A stretch of DNA of 64,000 nt from Cyclobacteriaceae bacterium (lineage in GTDB: Bacteria > Bacteroidota > Bacteroidia > Cytophagales > Cyclobacteriaceae). The notes beneath the pieces are model-generated. The model worked only from the letters and a program-made list of their open reading frames with translations, did no database searches and was not told the DNA's origin. The position numbers and the translations under genes were made by a program. Of this stretch, positions 26,408-34,151 are shown piece by piece; the first letter of the stretch is position 1; each line of letters begins with the position of its first letter. The stretch spans positions 101,956 through 165,955 of the forward strand of contig JAEUUF010000016.1 of the NCBI GenBank assembly GCA_016787645.1. Direction: 5' to 3'.

Positions 26408-26413
26408 AATCCC

Positions 26414-26893
26414 ATGAAAATACGCGTAGGTTTCGGCTTTGATGTTCATCCGCTCGAGGAAGGGCGCGAGCTATGGCTGGGCGGAGTGAAACTCCAGGCG
26501 ATGAAAGGCGCCGTGGGCCATTCGGATGCCGATGTGCTCATCCACGCATTGTGCGATGCTATCCTCGGAGCGGCCAACCTCGGTGACATCGGAACTCACT
26601 TTTCGAATACGGACCCCCGGTGGGCCGGGATGGACAGCAAATATTTTCTGCAGGAAGTCACCCGGATGATCGCCGCAAAGGGCTGGAAGATTCAGAATGT
26701 TGATTGTACCGTCACGCTGGAGGCCCCCAAGGTGAAACCGCACATTCACGCCATGCAGCAAGCGTTGGCACCTTTGATGAATATCGCACCGGAGGATGTT
26801 TCCGTCAAGGCTACGACCAACGAAAAACTGGGGTACGTCGGCAGGATGGAGGGCCTCAATGCCTATGCTGTTGTTCTTATTTCCCGAAGCTGA
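26414..26893 (+). CDS. ispF: 2-C-methyl-D-erythritol 2,4-cyclodiphosphate synthase
   Basis: A 159-residue enzyme of the non-mevalonate isoprenoid pathway that converts CDP-ME 2-phosphate to MEcPP with release of CMP. The metal ligands Asp10 and His12 (GFGFDVHPL), His44 in the GHSDADVLIHALCDA segment, and the C-terminal KATTNEKLGYVGRMEG are all present. Length matches the family. Its stop shares one base with the start of mnmD, so the two are translationally coupled. Confidence 0.97.
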   Translation: MKIRVGFGFDVHPLEEGRELWLGGVKLQAMKGAVGHSDADVLIHALCDAILGAANLGDIGTHFSNTDPRWAGMDSKYFLQEVTRMIAAKGWKIQNVDCTVTLEAPKVKPHIHAMQQALAPLMNIAPEDVSVKATTNEKLGYVGRMEGLNAYAVVLISRS

Positions 26894-27564
26894 TGGAAAG
26901 TCTTCAGGTCATCACGACTGCCGACGGCTCACATTCACTCCTGAATACTACCCTTAACGAGACATATCATTCAGTCCATGGGGCTATTCGCGAGTCCTTG
27001 CATGTCTTTATTGATCATGGTTTGCGCGTTGCAGAACAGAAGCAGCCGGGCAAAAACATTCGTGTACTTGAATTGGGTTTTGGTACAGGCCTTAATGCAG
27101 TGCTAACCCTCATTGAAGCGAAGCGCCAGCACCTGACGGTTTACTACGAGACGTGGGAATTACATCCTGTGCCGGGAAGCCTCATAAGTCAGTTGAATTA
27201 TGGAAATGCCCTGGGTGATGAACAGGGATTCAAGGCGGTGCACGAGGCAGCTTGGGATAACGAAGTGGGCCTAATACCTTCCTTTACTCTATATAAGCGA
27301 CGGAAAGATTTGTTAAGGGATGAACTCGAGGGAAGCTTTGATGTGATTTACTACGACGCCTTTGCCCCCTCCAAGCAGCCTGAGATGTGGACGCAAGAAG
27401 TCCTTCGGAAAGTAACAAGTCATCTTTCGCCAGGGGGTATTTGGATAACCTACTGCGCCAAAGGCCAGGTGAAGCGTGATCTTGCATCCTTCGGCCTCAC
27501 TGTCGAAACTTTGCCCGGTCCTCCCGGTAAGAAGGAGATGATCCGCGCAACCCTTTCACATTAA
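26893..27564 (+). CDS. mnmD: MnmD-type tRNA (mnm5s2U34) methyltransferase
   Basis: A 223-residue SAM-dependent methyltransferase equivalent to the methyltransferase half of MnmC (DUF752). Motif I is VLELGFGTGLNAVL. FDVIYYDAFAPSKQPEMWT is the family signature. GGIWITYCAKGQVKRDL and LPGPPGKKEMIRA complete it. It makes the 5-methylaminomethyl group of U34 in tRNA wobble positions. The oxidase domain of fused MnmC is absent, as in many bacteria. A longer reading from 26704 would start inside ispF and is rejected. Confidence 0.9.
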   Translation: MESLQVITTADGSHSLLNTTLNETYHSVHGAIRESLHVFIDHGLRVAEQKQPGKNIRVLELGFGTGLNAVLTLIEAKRQHLTVYYETWELHPVPGSLISQLNYGNALGDEQGFKAVHEAAWDNEVGLIPSFTLYKRRKDLLRDELEGSFDVIYYDAFAPSKQPEMWTQEVLRKVTSHLSPGGIWITYCAKGQVKRDLASFGLTVETLPGPPGKKEMIRATLSH

Positions 27565-27644
27565 AATCTCTGCGTCTCCGCGTCTCTGCGGTTAATTATT
27601 TCTCTGACGATCCGAGTATCAGGGCTACGTAGCAAGTAACCTGG
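27565..27644. repeat. Intergenic CTCTGCG/CGTCTC-type repeat
   Basis: An 80-base gap between convergent genes. It contains CTCTGCGTCTCCGCGTCTCT, a short-period motif of a kind often dispersed in intergenic DNA. Nothing else is seen. Confidence 0.35.
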
Positions 27645-28217
27645 CTACCTGAACACAATTGTTCCCTCCGGCGTTATGCAGCTATCCAGCGCCATATCAT
27701 TTGCGCCTACATCTTCGATCTTATCAACCGGCACAAATAACGATATCCCGATTTTCTGGCAATCCGGGCGCACCAATTTTAACAGCCGGTCATAATATCC
27801 TTTGCCGTATCCCACCCGGTGACCGAACTTGTCAATAGTGACGAGGGGAACCAGGATCATGTCAATTTTTTCAGCTTCCGTGGGTACGCCATGCTTCGGT
27901 TCCGGGATTCCCCAGGCACTGGATTTTAACTGCTGCGGCCCTTCGTAAAAGAAGTTCTCCAGGGCATGGTCATGACTCACGCGTGGGATGGAGATGTGTA
28001 CATGAGGAAACTCCCGGCGCACGCGGTCTACGATCATCCAGGTATCCGCCTCCCTGGAATTTACCATGGGCAGATACGTGTGCAGTACATGGACAAATGA
28101 GAGATCAACGGAAGCGAAAAAATGGGAGTATAGCGCCATGTTGCGCTGGGCAAAGTCGCCTTCCGACAAGGCTTTGCGCTTTTCAAGAAACAGCCTTCGA
28201 AGTTCCTTTTTGGTCAT
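27645..28217 (-). CDS. 5-formyltetrahydrofolate cyclo-ligase
   Basis: A 190-residue enzyme that converts 5-formyl-THF to 5,10-methenyl-THF with ATP. The ATP-binding lead KKELRRLFLEKRKALS and the signature DKFGHRVGYGKGYYDRLL (about residues 130-150) are clear. It overlaps the 3' end of the bshC gene by 35 bases on the same strand, which implies cotranscription and translational coupling. Confidence 0.93.
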   Translation of the reverse strand: MTKKELRRLFLEKRKALSEGDFAQRNMALYSHFFASVDLSFVHVLHTYLPMVNSREADTWMIVDRVRREFPHVHISIPRVSHDHALENFFYEGPQQLKSSAWGIPEPKHGVPTEAEKIDMILVPLVTIDKFGHRVGYGKGYYDRLLKLVRPDCQKIGISLFVPVDKIEDVGANDMALDSCITPEGTIVFR

Positions 28218-29778
28218 CGTAGGTCATCACATGAAATTGAAAATCAAAAGGATCGAAGTGAGCGATCAATTGCCGGATAAATGAGGGATCGGTTTGAAAG
28301 AAATTAAGGAAGTTGTCGGTGCGCTCTTGTAGTCCTCCGTTCGGAAAAAGTGCGTCTTTGACAGCCTCGACTTGCCGTAAACCATCAGACTGCCTGCGTT
28401 TTTCAGCCCGCATCATCTTCTGCTCAATCGCATGGATCATCTTTTGCATCCGGGCGGCATGCGCAGCCGTCATTGGGCCAAGTGTCGGATCAATTTTGGC
28501 GCTGCGCGCCTGAACTTCAGCAAAGAGTACCTCCATCGACTTCGCCGTTTTTTCGAGGGAAAGGTCATGTTCAGAGTGTTGGGTGACCCAGTGCTTGAAC
28601 AGATCATTCTTCGTTTGAAAGAATGAATCCAGGCGCAGACGGGTATGGTTCATCTTTCGGGAAGTCGGCCCATCGATCACCAAACCGAAGTTGCGGGGCA
28701 GCAGGATCGGGAAGGGAACACGGAAATGTTCAAAGACACCTTTTAGCTCCAGCCAGTAGACCAATTCGGCGGGTCCGCCCACATAGGCCAGGTTGGGAAG
28801 GATGATTTCCTGGTAAACGGGCCTCAGGATCACATTCGGGCTGAATACTTCAGGAGTGGATTCCAGTTTTTGGAGTATTTCTTCCCGCGTGAACCGCAAG
28901 GGGGTATCTACGACGGTGAACCCTTCCGCCTGTTGTTCAATGCGACTGCGGAGTTGGGTGTCGAGATAAAAGAAATTTATTTCACGGGGATTAACCTGTG
29001 GATGGAAACCGAGCGCTTCGAGTTTCTGGTTGGTTTCACTGACGATTCGAAACGATGTATGGGCAAACAGATCATCCTGCATCACCGGTTTGAGCAGTTG
29101 CTTCAGCTCAAGGCGGTCAGCGTCTATAACAACGAGCCCCTCCGCACCAAACAACGCGTTAACATACTGCCGGACCGCATCAGCCAGCGTTGCACATTGG
29201 GTATAGGCATCCTTGAAGATTTTGATGTCTCCCGGGATTTCACTGAGAAGCTTCTTGAAATCCTTGGTGTGAAAACGCCCAACGCCTCCTTGCTGTTCTG
29301 TCTCCCAAGTGTACTTCTTGCCATAAAGCCGGAATGACTTGATCTCGTCATAGTCGTGATCTTCGGAAGCCATCCAGTATACGGGAACGAAATGATGCTT
29401 GGGATAGCGGGCTTTCAATTCACGACATGCCTTGATAACGGTGGCGATCTTGAAAACAAAGTAAAGTGGCCCCGTAAAAACAGATAGCTGGTGCCCGGTA
29501 GTTACTGTAAACGTATTTGCCTCACGGAGTGCGGTAATATTCTGTTCAACCGCCGGAGTTAACTTAATATCCTTGTATTGCTGCTGGAGTGATTCAACAA
29601 GGATAGCCCGGGTCGTGGCGGGAAAAGCGGAGGACTTTTCTTTGATCTGCTCACCAAAACTTTCCACGGATGGAAAGCGTCCGTAAAAAGGCGTTAGTTC
29701 AGGTTGCTGCTCAATGTACTTCAGAAAAAACTCGGAAAAAGCCTGCGCGCTTCGGAAGGGAATTTTCTGAAGATGCAT
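28183..29778 (-). CDS. bshC: Bacillithiol biosynthesis cysteine-adding enzyme BshC
   Basis: A 531-residue protein that adds cysteine to glucosamine-malate to complete bacillithiol. The family core is obvious: TVTTGHQLSVFTGPLYFVFKIATVIK, then VPVYWMASEDHDYDEIKSF, then PNLAYVGGPAELVYWLELKGVF. The TTG at 29787 is discarded in favour of the ATG at 29778. The organism therefore probably uses bacillithiol as its low-molecular-weight thiol, consistent with the OsmC, OxyR and CDGSH genes here. A TAAATTTG box on the minus strand (29829 to 29822) may be its promoter. Confidence 0.94.
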   Translation of the reverse strand: MHLQKIPFRSAQAFSEFFLKYIEQQPELTPFYGRFPSVESFGEQIKEKSSAFPATTRAILVESLQQQYKDIKLTPAVEQNITALREANTFTVTTGHQLSVFTGPLYFVFKIATVIKACRELKARYPKHHFVPVYWMASEDHDYDEIKSFRLYGKKYTWETEQQGGVGRFHTKDFKKLLSEIPGDIKIFKDAYTQCATLADAVRQYVNALFGAEGLVVIDADRLELKQLLKPVMQDDLFAHTSFRIVSETNQKLEALGFHPQVNPREINFFYLDTQLRSRIEQQAEGFTVVDTPLRFTREEILQKLESTPEVFSPNVILRPVYQEIILPNLAYVGGPAELVYWLELKGVFEHFRVPFPILLPRNFGLVIDGPTSRKMNHTRLRLDSFFQTKNDLFKHWVTQHSEHDLSLEKTAKSMEVLFAEVQARSAKIDPTLGPMTAAHAARMQKMIHAIEQKMMRAEKRRQSDGLRQVEAVKDALFPNGGLQERTDNFLNFFQTDPSFIRQLIAHFDPFDFQFHVMTYDDQKGTSKAVS

Positions 29779-29819
29779 GGTTAACAACAGGTTTGAGGCC
29801 GAAGCATAGCCCGAATAAC

Positions 29820-29851
29820 GGCAAATTTATGGTAAGGTTGGCGAATTTATG
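29820..29851 (-). repeat. Direct repeat of 12 bases upstream of bshC
   Basis: GGCAAATTTATG (29820-29831) and GGCGAATTTATG (29840-29851) are spaced 20 bases apart, about two helical turns. The copy nearer bshC includes the minus-strand -7-like TAAATTTG box. The other runs into the end of rimO. It is either a regulator site or coincidence. Confidence 0.35.
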
Positions 29852-31166
29852 ATCGGCCGGCCAACACTTCGCCCGAAAGGTCAAACTCGGAAGCGGCAGT
29901 GATGGTGACATCACAAAAGTCGCCCAGGCGGACATATTCACTGGAAGAGATGATCACTTCATTGTCTACTTCCGGGGAGTCAAATTCAGTACGACCGACA
30001 AACTGACCACCTTCTGTCCGGTCAACCAGCACTTTTAACGTCCGGCCTATCTTCGCCTGGTTCAACTCCTGGCTGATGCCCTGCTGAAGTTCCATGATGG
30101 CTTCCATTCGTTCTTCTTTGGTGGCCGAAGGAACATCATCTTTCATTGTATAAGAATGGGTGTTTTCTTCATGGGAGTAGGTAAACACACCCAGGCGATC
30201 GAATCGGGATCGCTCCACAAAGCCCATCATTTCCTCGAAGTCTTCTGCGGTCTCTCCAGGATGCCCTGCGATGAGGGTGGTACGAATAGCAATCCCGGGC
30301 ACTTTCTCGCGGATCGTTTGAAGCAGCTCTTCCGTTTTTTCACGAGTGATGCCCCGCCGCATGAGTTTTAGCATGCGCGTAGAACCATGCTGAAGTGGAA
30401 TGTCAAGGTACTTGCAAATCTTTGGCTGCTGCGCCATGACGTCAAGAGCATCCATGGGAAAGCCCGCGGGGAAAGCATAGTGAAGGCGTATCCATTCAAT
30501 ACCTTCCACCTCCGTCAAGCGGGTCAACAGTTCGGCCAGATTCCGTTTTTTGTATAGATCAAGCCCGTAATAAGTAGAGTCCTGGGCAATCAGTAACAAC
30601 TCCTTCGTACCCTGGCGGGCCAGGTTGGAAGCTTCTTTAACCAGCTCCTCGATCGGTCGTGACACATGTCCTCCGCGCATCAGGGGTATGGCGCAGAAGG
30701 AGCAAGGACGGTCACACCCTTCTGAAATTTTCAAGTAAGCATAATGCCCCGGGTTAGTGAGTATCCGCTCGCCCACAAGCTCTTGCTTGTAGTCGGCATT
30801 GAACTGTTTCAGCAGTCGGGATAAATCACGCGTACCGAACCACGCATCCACCTGGGGTATTTCCTTTTTCAGGTCATCCTTATAACGTTGTGAGAGGCAG
30901 CCGGTGACATATACTTTTTCCACCAAGCCTTCTTCCTTGGCGTCAACGTAGCGGAGAATGGTATCGATGGATTCCTGTTTGGCATTATCAATGAACCCGC
31001 AGGTATTGATCACCACCACGCGGCTGTCGTCGGATGCGGATTCATGTACCGCCTCGATGCCGTTGCCCCGGAGTTGGGTAAGCAGCACCTCAGAGTCAAC
31101 CTGGTTCTTGGAGCAGCCCAGCGTGACGATGTTGACTTTCGTTCGTTTGTTACCTCGGGTACGCAC
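29847..31166 (-). CDS. rimO: Ribosomal protein S12 methylthiotransferase RimO
   Basis: A 439-residue radical SAM enzyme that methylthiolates Asp89 of ribosomal protein S12. It has the UPF0004 domain (VNIVTLGCSKNQVDSE, cluster cysteines also in INTCGF and VTGCLSQR), the radical SAM motif CDRPCSFCAIP, and a C-terminal TRAM domain (about 370-437). The GTG at 31166 is used because no in-frame ATG precedes the conserved start. It is divergent from the lipoprotein gene at 31237. Confidence 0.95.
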   Translation of the reverse strand: MRTRGNKRTKVNIVTLGCSKNQVDSEVLLTQLRGNGIEAVHESASDDSRVVVINTCGFIDNAKQESIDTILRYVDAKEEGLVEKVYVTGCLSQRYKDDLKKEIPQVDAWFGTRDLSRLLKQFNADYKQELVGERILTNPGHYAYLKISEGCDRPCSFCAIPLMRGGHVSRPIEELVKEASNLARQGTKELLLIAQDSTYYGLDLYKKRNLAELLTRLTEVEGIEWIRLHYAFPAGFPMDALDVMAQQPKICKYLDIPLQHGSTRMLKLMRRGITREKTEELLQTIREKVPGIAIRTTLIAGHPGETAEDFEEMMGFVERSRFDRLGVFTYSHEENTHSYTMKDDVPSATKEERMEAIMELQQGISQELNQAKIGRTLKVLVDRTEGGQFVGRTEFDSPEVDNEVIISSSEYVRLGDFCDVTITAASEFDLSGEVLAGRS

Positions 31167-31236
31167 AGATTCGCGATAAGGGATGCAAAAATACGCAGTT
31201 TGAGGTGTGAACGGCTATATTTGAAGATTAATTCCC

Positions 31237-31677
31237 ATGGTACGCTTTTTTCCGCTGGGCTTTCTGATTCTTCTTTTTTCATCGTGCCTCAATGAGCCCG
31301 ACTGTATCGTAACCTCGTCTAATAAGGTAAACATCGCGTTTCTGAAACTGACTTCAGATTCCACCAGGGCAGTGGAACTGGATTCCATCCTGGTGATGGG
31401 AACGGATTCGGTTTTTAACATGGGTGACAGTGTAACCTCGGTTTCGCTGCCTGTAAATCCTGGCGTTATACAGACTACTTTCAAGTTCTACTACGAATCG
31501 CGCATGGATACGCTAACCTTGTCTTATGTGCGTGTCACACGGGTCATTAGCCCTGCCTGTGGAGCGTTCAACCAGATTCAGAATCTTGCCGTTGTGTCAT
31601 CCTCTTTTTTTAGCACCAAAGTTTTAGTTCCTCAATTATCCACTAGCAGCACCACGAATGTTACGATTAAGCTATAG
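31237..31677 (+). CDS. Lipoprotein, DUF6452-like
   Basis: A 146-residue protein with a lipoprotein signal (LLFSSC, Cys17 as the lipidated residue). It should sit in the periplasm or outer membrane. A beta-rich mature part with Cys23 and one further Cys (SPACGAFNQ) is seen. DUF6452 proteins are Bacteroidota-specific and typically precede a DUF6048 gene, as here. I rely on this context for the name. A TATATTTG box lies at 31216-31223. It overlaps the next gene by 20 bases. Confidence 0.75.
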   Translation: MVRFFPLGFLILLFSSCLNEPDCIVTSSNKVNIAFLKLTSDSTRAVELDSILVMGTDSVFNMGDSVTSVSLPVNPGVIQTTFKFYYESRMDTLTLSYVRVTRVISPACGAFNQIQNLAVVSSSFFSTKVLVPQLSTSSTTNVTIKL

Positions 31678-32395
31678 CCTGTTGTTGCTGTTGTGGGCAG
31701 GGGCTGTCCTGGGACAGACGCCGGATCCTGTGGAGGAAGAAGTGGACTCGGCAGAACTGCGCGTGGAGGTAAAAAAACCGGACAGCCTCAAAGAGAAAAT
31801 TCGTTTTCGATCCCTTCGTTTCGGAACTGACCTGCTGGCCCTGATCCTGACCAACTCTGATCGTTTTGACGGCTGGGAAGTAAACGCGGATGCCGATTTT
31901 GGAAGGTTCTACCTGGCCGGTGATTACGGGTATGCTGCACGCGATGAGAAACTCGCCACGGGAGGCGATTATCATGTGAATGGAAATTATTGGCGCGTGG
32001 GCCTGGATGTCAACCTGCTCAAGAAGGACCCGGACCGCAACATGCTGTTCTTCGGATTGCGGTATGCACGGGCATCCTATAATGAAGTAGTCAATTACAC
32101 ATCCACAGATACCTATTTTGGCCCCCTTCAGTACCAGGTGAGTAATCCAGCGGCCAGTGGGTCATGGGGAGAATTGGTGGCGGGATTACGGGTGAAAGTA
32201 TGGAAGGAATTCTGGATGGGATTCACCTCCCGCATGAAGATCGCTTTGGCCGTCCGCGGGACAGGTGACATGTACTCCTATTATGTTCCGGGGTTTGGCG
32301 TGATTGGAGAGGGTATCACCTGGGGATTCAACTACCAGGTTTTTTGGCGGATTCCATTCGAACGAAAGAAGAAGCCGCTTCCTTCCTTGCCTTGA
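31658..32395 (+). CDS. Outer-membrane-associated protein, DUF6048-like
   Basis: A 245-residue exported protein with a signal peptide (1-19, ending GAVLGQ). The mature part alternates aromatic residues in a beta-barrel-like pattern (WEVNADADFGRFYLAGDYGYAARD..., FFGLRYARASYNEV, ...GITWGFNYQVFWRIPF). It is probably an outer-membrane barrel working with the preceding lipoprotein, whose gene overlaps it. The molecular function is unknown. Confidence 0.75.
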   Translation: MLRLSYSLLLLLWAGAVLGQTPDPVEEEVDSAELRVEVKKPDSLKEKIRFRSLRFGTDLLALILTNSDRFDGWEVNADADFGRFYLAGDYGYAARDEKLATGGDYHVNGNYWRVGLDVNLLKKDPDRNMLFFGLRYARASYNEVVNYTSTDTYFGPLQYQVSNPAASGSWGELVAGLRVKVWKEFWMGFTSRMKIALAVRGTGDMYSYYVPGFGVIGEGITWGFNYQVFWRIPFERKKKPLPSLP

Positions 32396-32398
32396 TGG

Positions 32399-33358
32399 CT
32401 ATACCTTCCTGAACAAGGAGTCGACAAATTCTTCCTTGTTGAAGACCTGGAGATCTTCGACACGCTCTCCGACGCCGATATACTTCACGGGAATCTTGAA
32501 CTCATCGGAGATGCCAATCACCACGCCGCCTTTGGCCGTTCCGTCTAGTTTGGTAATCGCCAGGGCGCTGACTTCGGTAGCCTTGGTAAACTCTCGTGCC
32601 TGGATGACGGCATTTTGACCGGTACTACCGTCCAGTACGAGCAATACTTCGTGAGGGGCCGCCGGGATGACTTTCTGCATGACTCTCCGGATTTTCGAAA
32701 GTTCAGCCATGAGGTTCACCTTGGTATGCAGCCTTCCCGCCGTATCTACAATTACTATGTCGGCACCCGATCTAACGCCCTCCTCGACGGCTTCAAAGGC
32801 CACTGCCGACGGGTCCGTGTTCATGCCCTTGGCAACGACGGGAACGCCTACACGCTGCCCCCACAATTTCAGTTGATCTACGGCCGCGGCACGAAACGTG
32901 TCCGCCGCGCCCAATACGACTTGTTTTCCCTGGCTCTTAAATTGACTGGCCAGTTTGCCTATAGTTGTCGTTTTCCCAACCCCATTGACGCCTACCACGA
33001 GAATGACATAGGGTTTCACATTCGCCGGCGTCTCGAATCGTTCTGTCTCCGTGCTTCGGCTTTCAGAGAGCAGCTTGGCTACTTCTTCTTTAAGGATCTT
33101 GTTCAGTTCCTGGGTCCCGAGGTATTTGTCGCGCGAAACGCGTTCTTCAATGCGAGCGATGATTTTCACCGTCGTTTCAACACCCACATCCGAACTGATC
33201 AGCGCTTCTTCCAGGCTGTCAAGCACATCAGCGTCCACAGTTGATTTACCGACGAGCGCCTTGGTGATCTTGCCGAAAAAGCCTTCGTTGGTCTTCGCCA
33301 GACCTTTGTCCAGCGACTCCTTCTTATCCTTGGAAAACAGACCTCCGAAGATCGACAT
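32399..33358 (-). CDS. ftsY: Signal recognition particle receptor FtsY
   Basis: A 319-residue SRP GTPase that docks ribosome-SRP complexes at the membrane. The NG domain is complete: G1 VGVNGVGKTTTIGKLA, G3 DTAGRLHTK, G4 TKLDGTAKGG, and the closing GVGERVEDLQVF. The acidic A domain is very short, as in other Bacteroidota. The ATG at 33358 (MSIFGGLFSKDKK) is preferred over an upstream reading that crosses the terminator. Confidence 0.97.
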   Translation of the reverse strand: MSIFGGLFSKDKKESLDKGLAKTNEGFFGKITKALVGKSTVDADVLDSLEEALISSDVGVETTVKIIARIEERVSRDKYLGTQELNKILKEEVAKLLSESRSTETERFETPANVKPYVILVVGVNGVGKTTTIGKLASQFKSQGKQVVLGAADTFRAAAVDQLKLWGQRVGVPVVAKGMNTDPSAVAFEAVEEGVRSGADIVIVDTAGRLHTKVNLMAELSKIRRVMQKVIPAAPHEVLLVLDGSTGQNAVIQAREFTKATEVSALAITKLDGTAKGGVVIGISDEFKIPVKYIGVGERVEDLQVFNKEEFVDSLFRKV

Positions 33359-33375
33359 GGGATTGCGCGTTGGTA

Positions 33376-33418
33376 GTAACAAAAAAGTCCCTCCCGCGGG
33401 AATCGGGATCGGGACTTT
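33376..33418 (-). terminator. Terminator between the rpm cluster and ftsY
   Basis: AAAGTCCC (33384-33391) pairs with GGGACTTT (33411-33418). On the minus strand the stem is followed by a run of T. It should end transcription of rpmB-rpmG-DUF4295 or attenuate read-through into ftsY. Confidence 0.75.
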
Positions 33419-33438
33419 ACAAAAGGTAAAAAGAGCCT

Positions 33439-33597
33439 TTAGGCCTTCTTGGCCAAAGTTTCTTTAACGAGGTCCATGGGGACGATCTCTTCGCGGAAGG
33501 TGTAAGCGCCGGTCTTTTCAGACTTCACGGCACGGATCACTTTTGCGTAGTTCTTTCCATCGGCCTTCTTCAGCGATGCAACAACTTTCTTTGCCAT
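33439..33597 (-). CDS. DUF4295 small basic protein
   Basis: A 52-residue protein (MAKKVVASLKKADGKNY...). It is a Bacteroidota-specific family always found next to rpmG and ftsY. Small size, high Lys content and its place in the ribosomal-protein operon suggest a role in the ribosome, but the function is not established. It stands 2 bases after rpmG. Confidence 0.9.
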   Translation of the reverse strand: MAKKVVASLKKADGKNYAKVIRAVKSEKTGAYTFREEIVPMDLVKETLAKKA

Positions 33598-33599
33598 GG

Positions 33600-33782
33600 T
33601 TACTTAATTTCTTTGTGAACAGTATACTTCTTCAACACCGGGTTGTACTTCTTGAGCTCGATACGCTCGGTCGTGTTCTTCCGGTTCTTCGTGGTGATGT
33701 AACGGCTCATGCCGGGCATGCCAGAGGTCTTATGCTCTGTGCACTCTAAAATCACCTGGATGCGGTTGCCTTTCTTTGCCAT
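33600..33782 (-). CDS. rpmG: 50S ribosomal protein L33
   Basis: A 60-residue large-subunit protein with the typical opening [17 protein letters not shown] and ending [14 protein letters not shown]. It contains a single Cys, so it is the zinc-free form of L33. It is cotranscribed with rpmB upstream (12-base gap) and DUF4295 downstream. Confidence 0.97.
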   Translation of the reverse strand: MAKKGNRIQVILECTEHKTSGMPGMSRYITTKNRKNTTERIELKKYNPVLKKYTVHKEIK

Positions 33783-33794
33783 GTCTTGTTCCGT

Positions 33795-34031
33795 TTATGC
33801 CTGTTGCTTCTTGGCGTGCGCTTCTTTCAGCACGGCTGTGATGCCCTTGGCGTTGATGGTTTTGATCGCGTTGGTGCTTACTTTCAAAGTAATCCACTTG
33901 CCTTCCTCAGGAACGTAGAAGCGCTTTGTCTGCAGGTTCGGGTAGAACCGGCGCTTGGACTTGTTGTTCGCATGGGAAACCTTGTTTCCTACGTGCGGAC
34001 GCTTACCTGTGATTTCGCAAACCCTTGCCAT
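33795..34031 (-). CDS. rpmB: 50S ribosomal protein L28
   Basis: A 78-residue large-subunit protein. MARVCEITGKRPHVGNKVSH is the family start, so the ATG at 34031 is chosen over a longer open frame from 34151. It has one Cys rather than a zinc site. It is the first gene of the cluster. The 120 bases upstream, up to the T9SS gene, contain its presumed promoter, which I could not define. Confidence 0.97.
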   Translation of the reverse strand: MARVCEITGKRPHVGNKVSHANNKSKRRFYPNLQTKRFYVPEEGKWITLKVSTNAIKTINAKGITAVLKEAHAKKQQA

Positions 34032-34151
34032 AACTCGTTGGTTTTTAAAGCTTTTCCTGAAAAGGACTGCAAATATCGACAAAACACCCCCAATTATCCA
34101 AGGTACCCCCCAAATATTGACCCGGAGGCTGAAACACGGCGGGAAATGCAA

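Noticed and set aside
26704-26892. An N-terminal extension of the MnmD frame into ispF
   Set aside because: The extra residues are a shifted reading of ispF. MnmD homologues begin near the ATG at 26893, which overlaps the ispF stop by one base.
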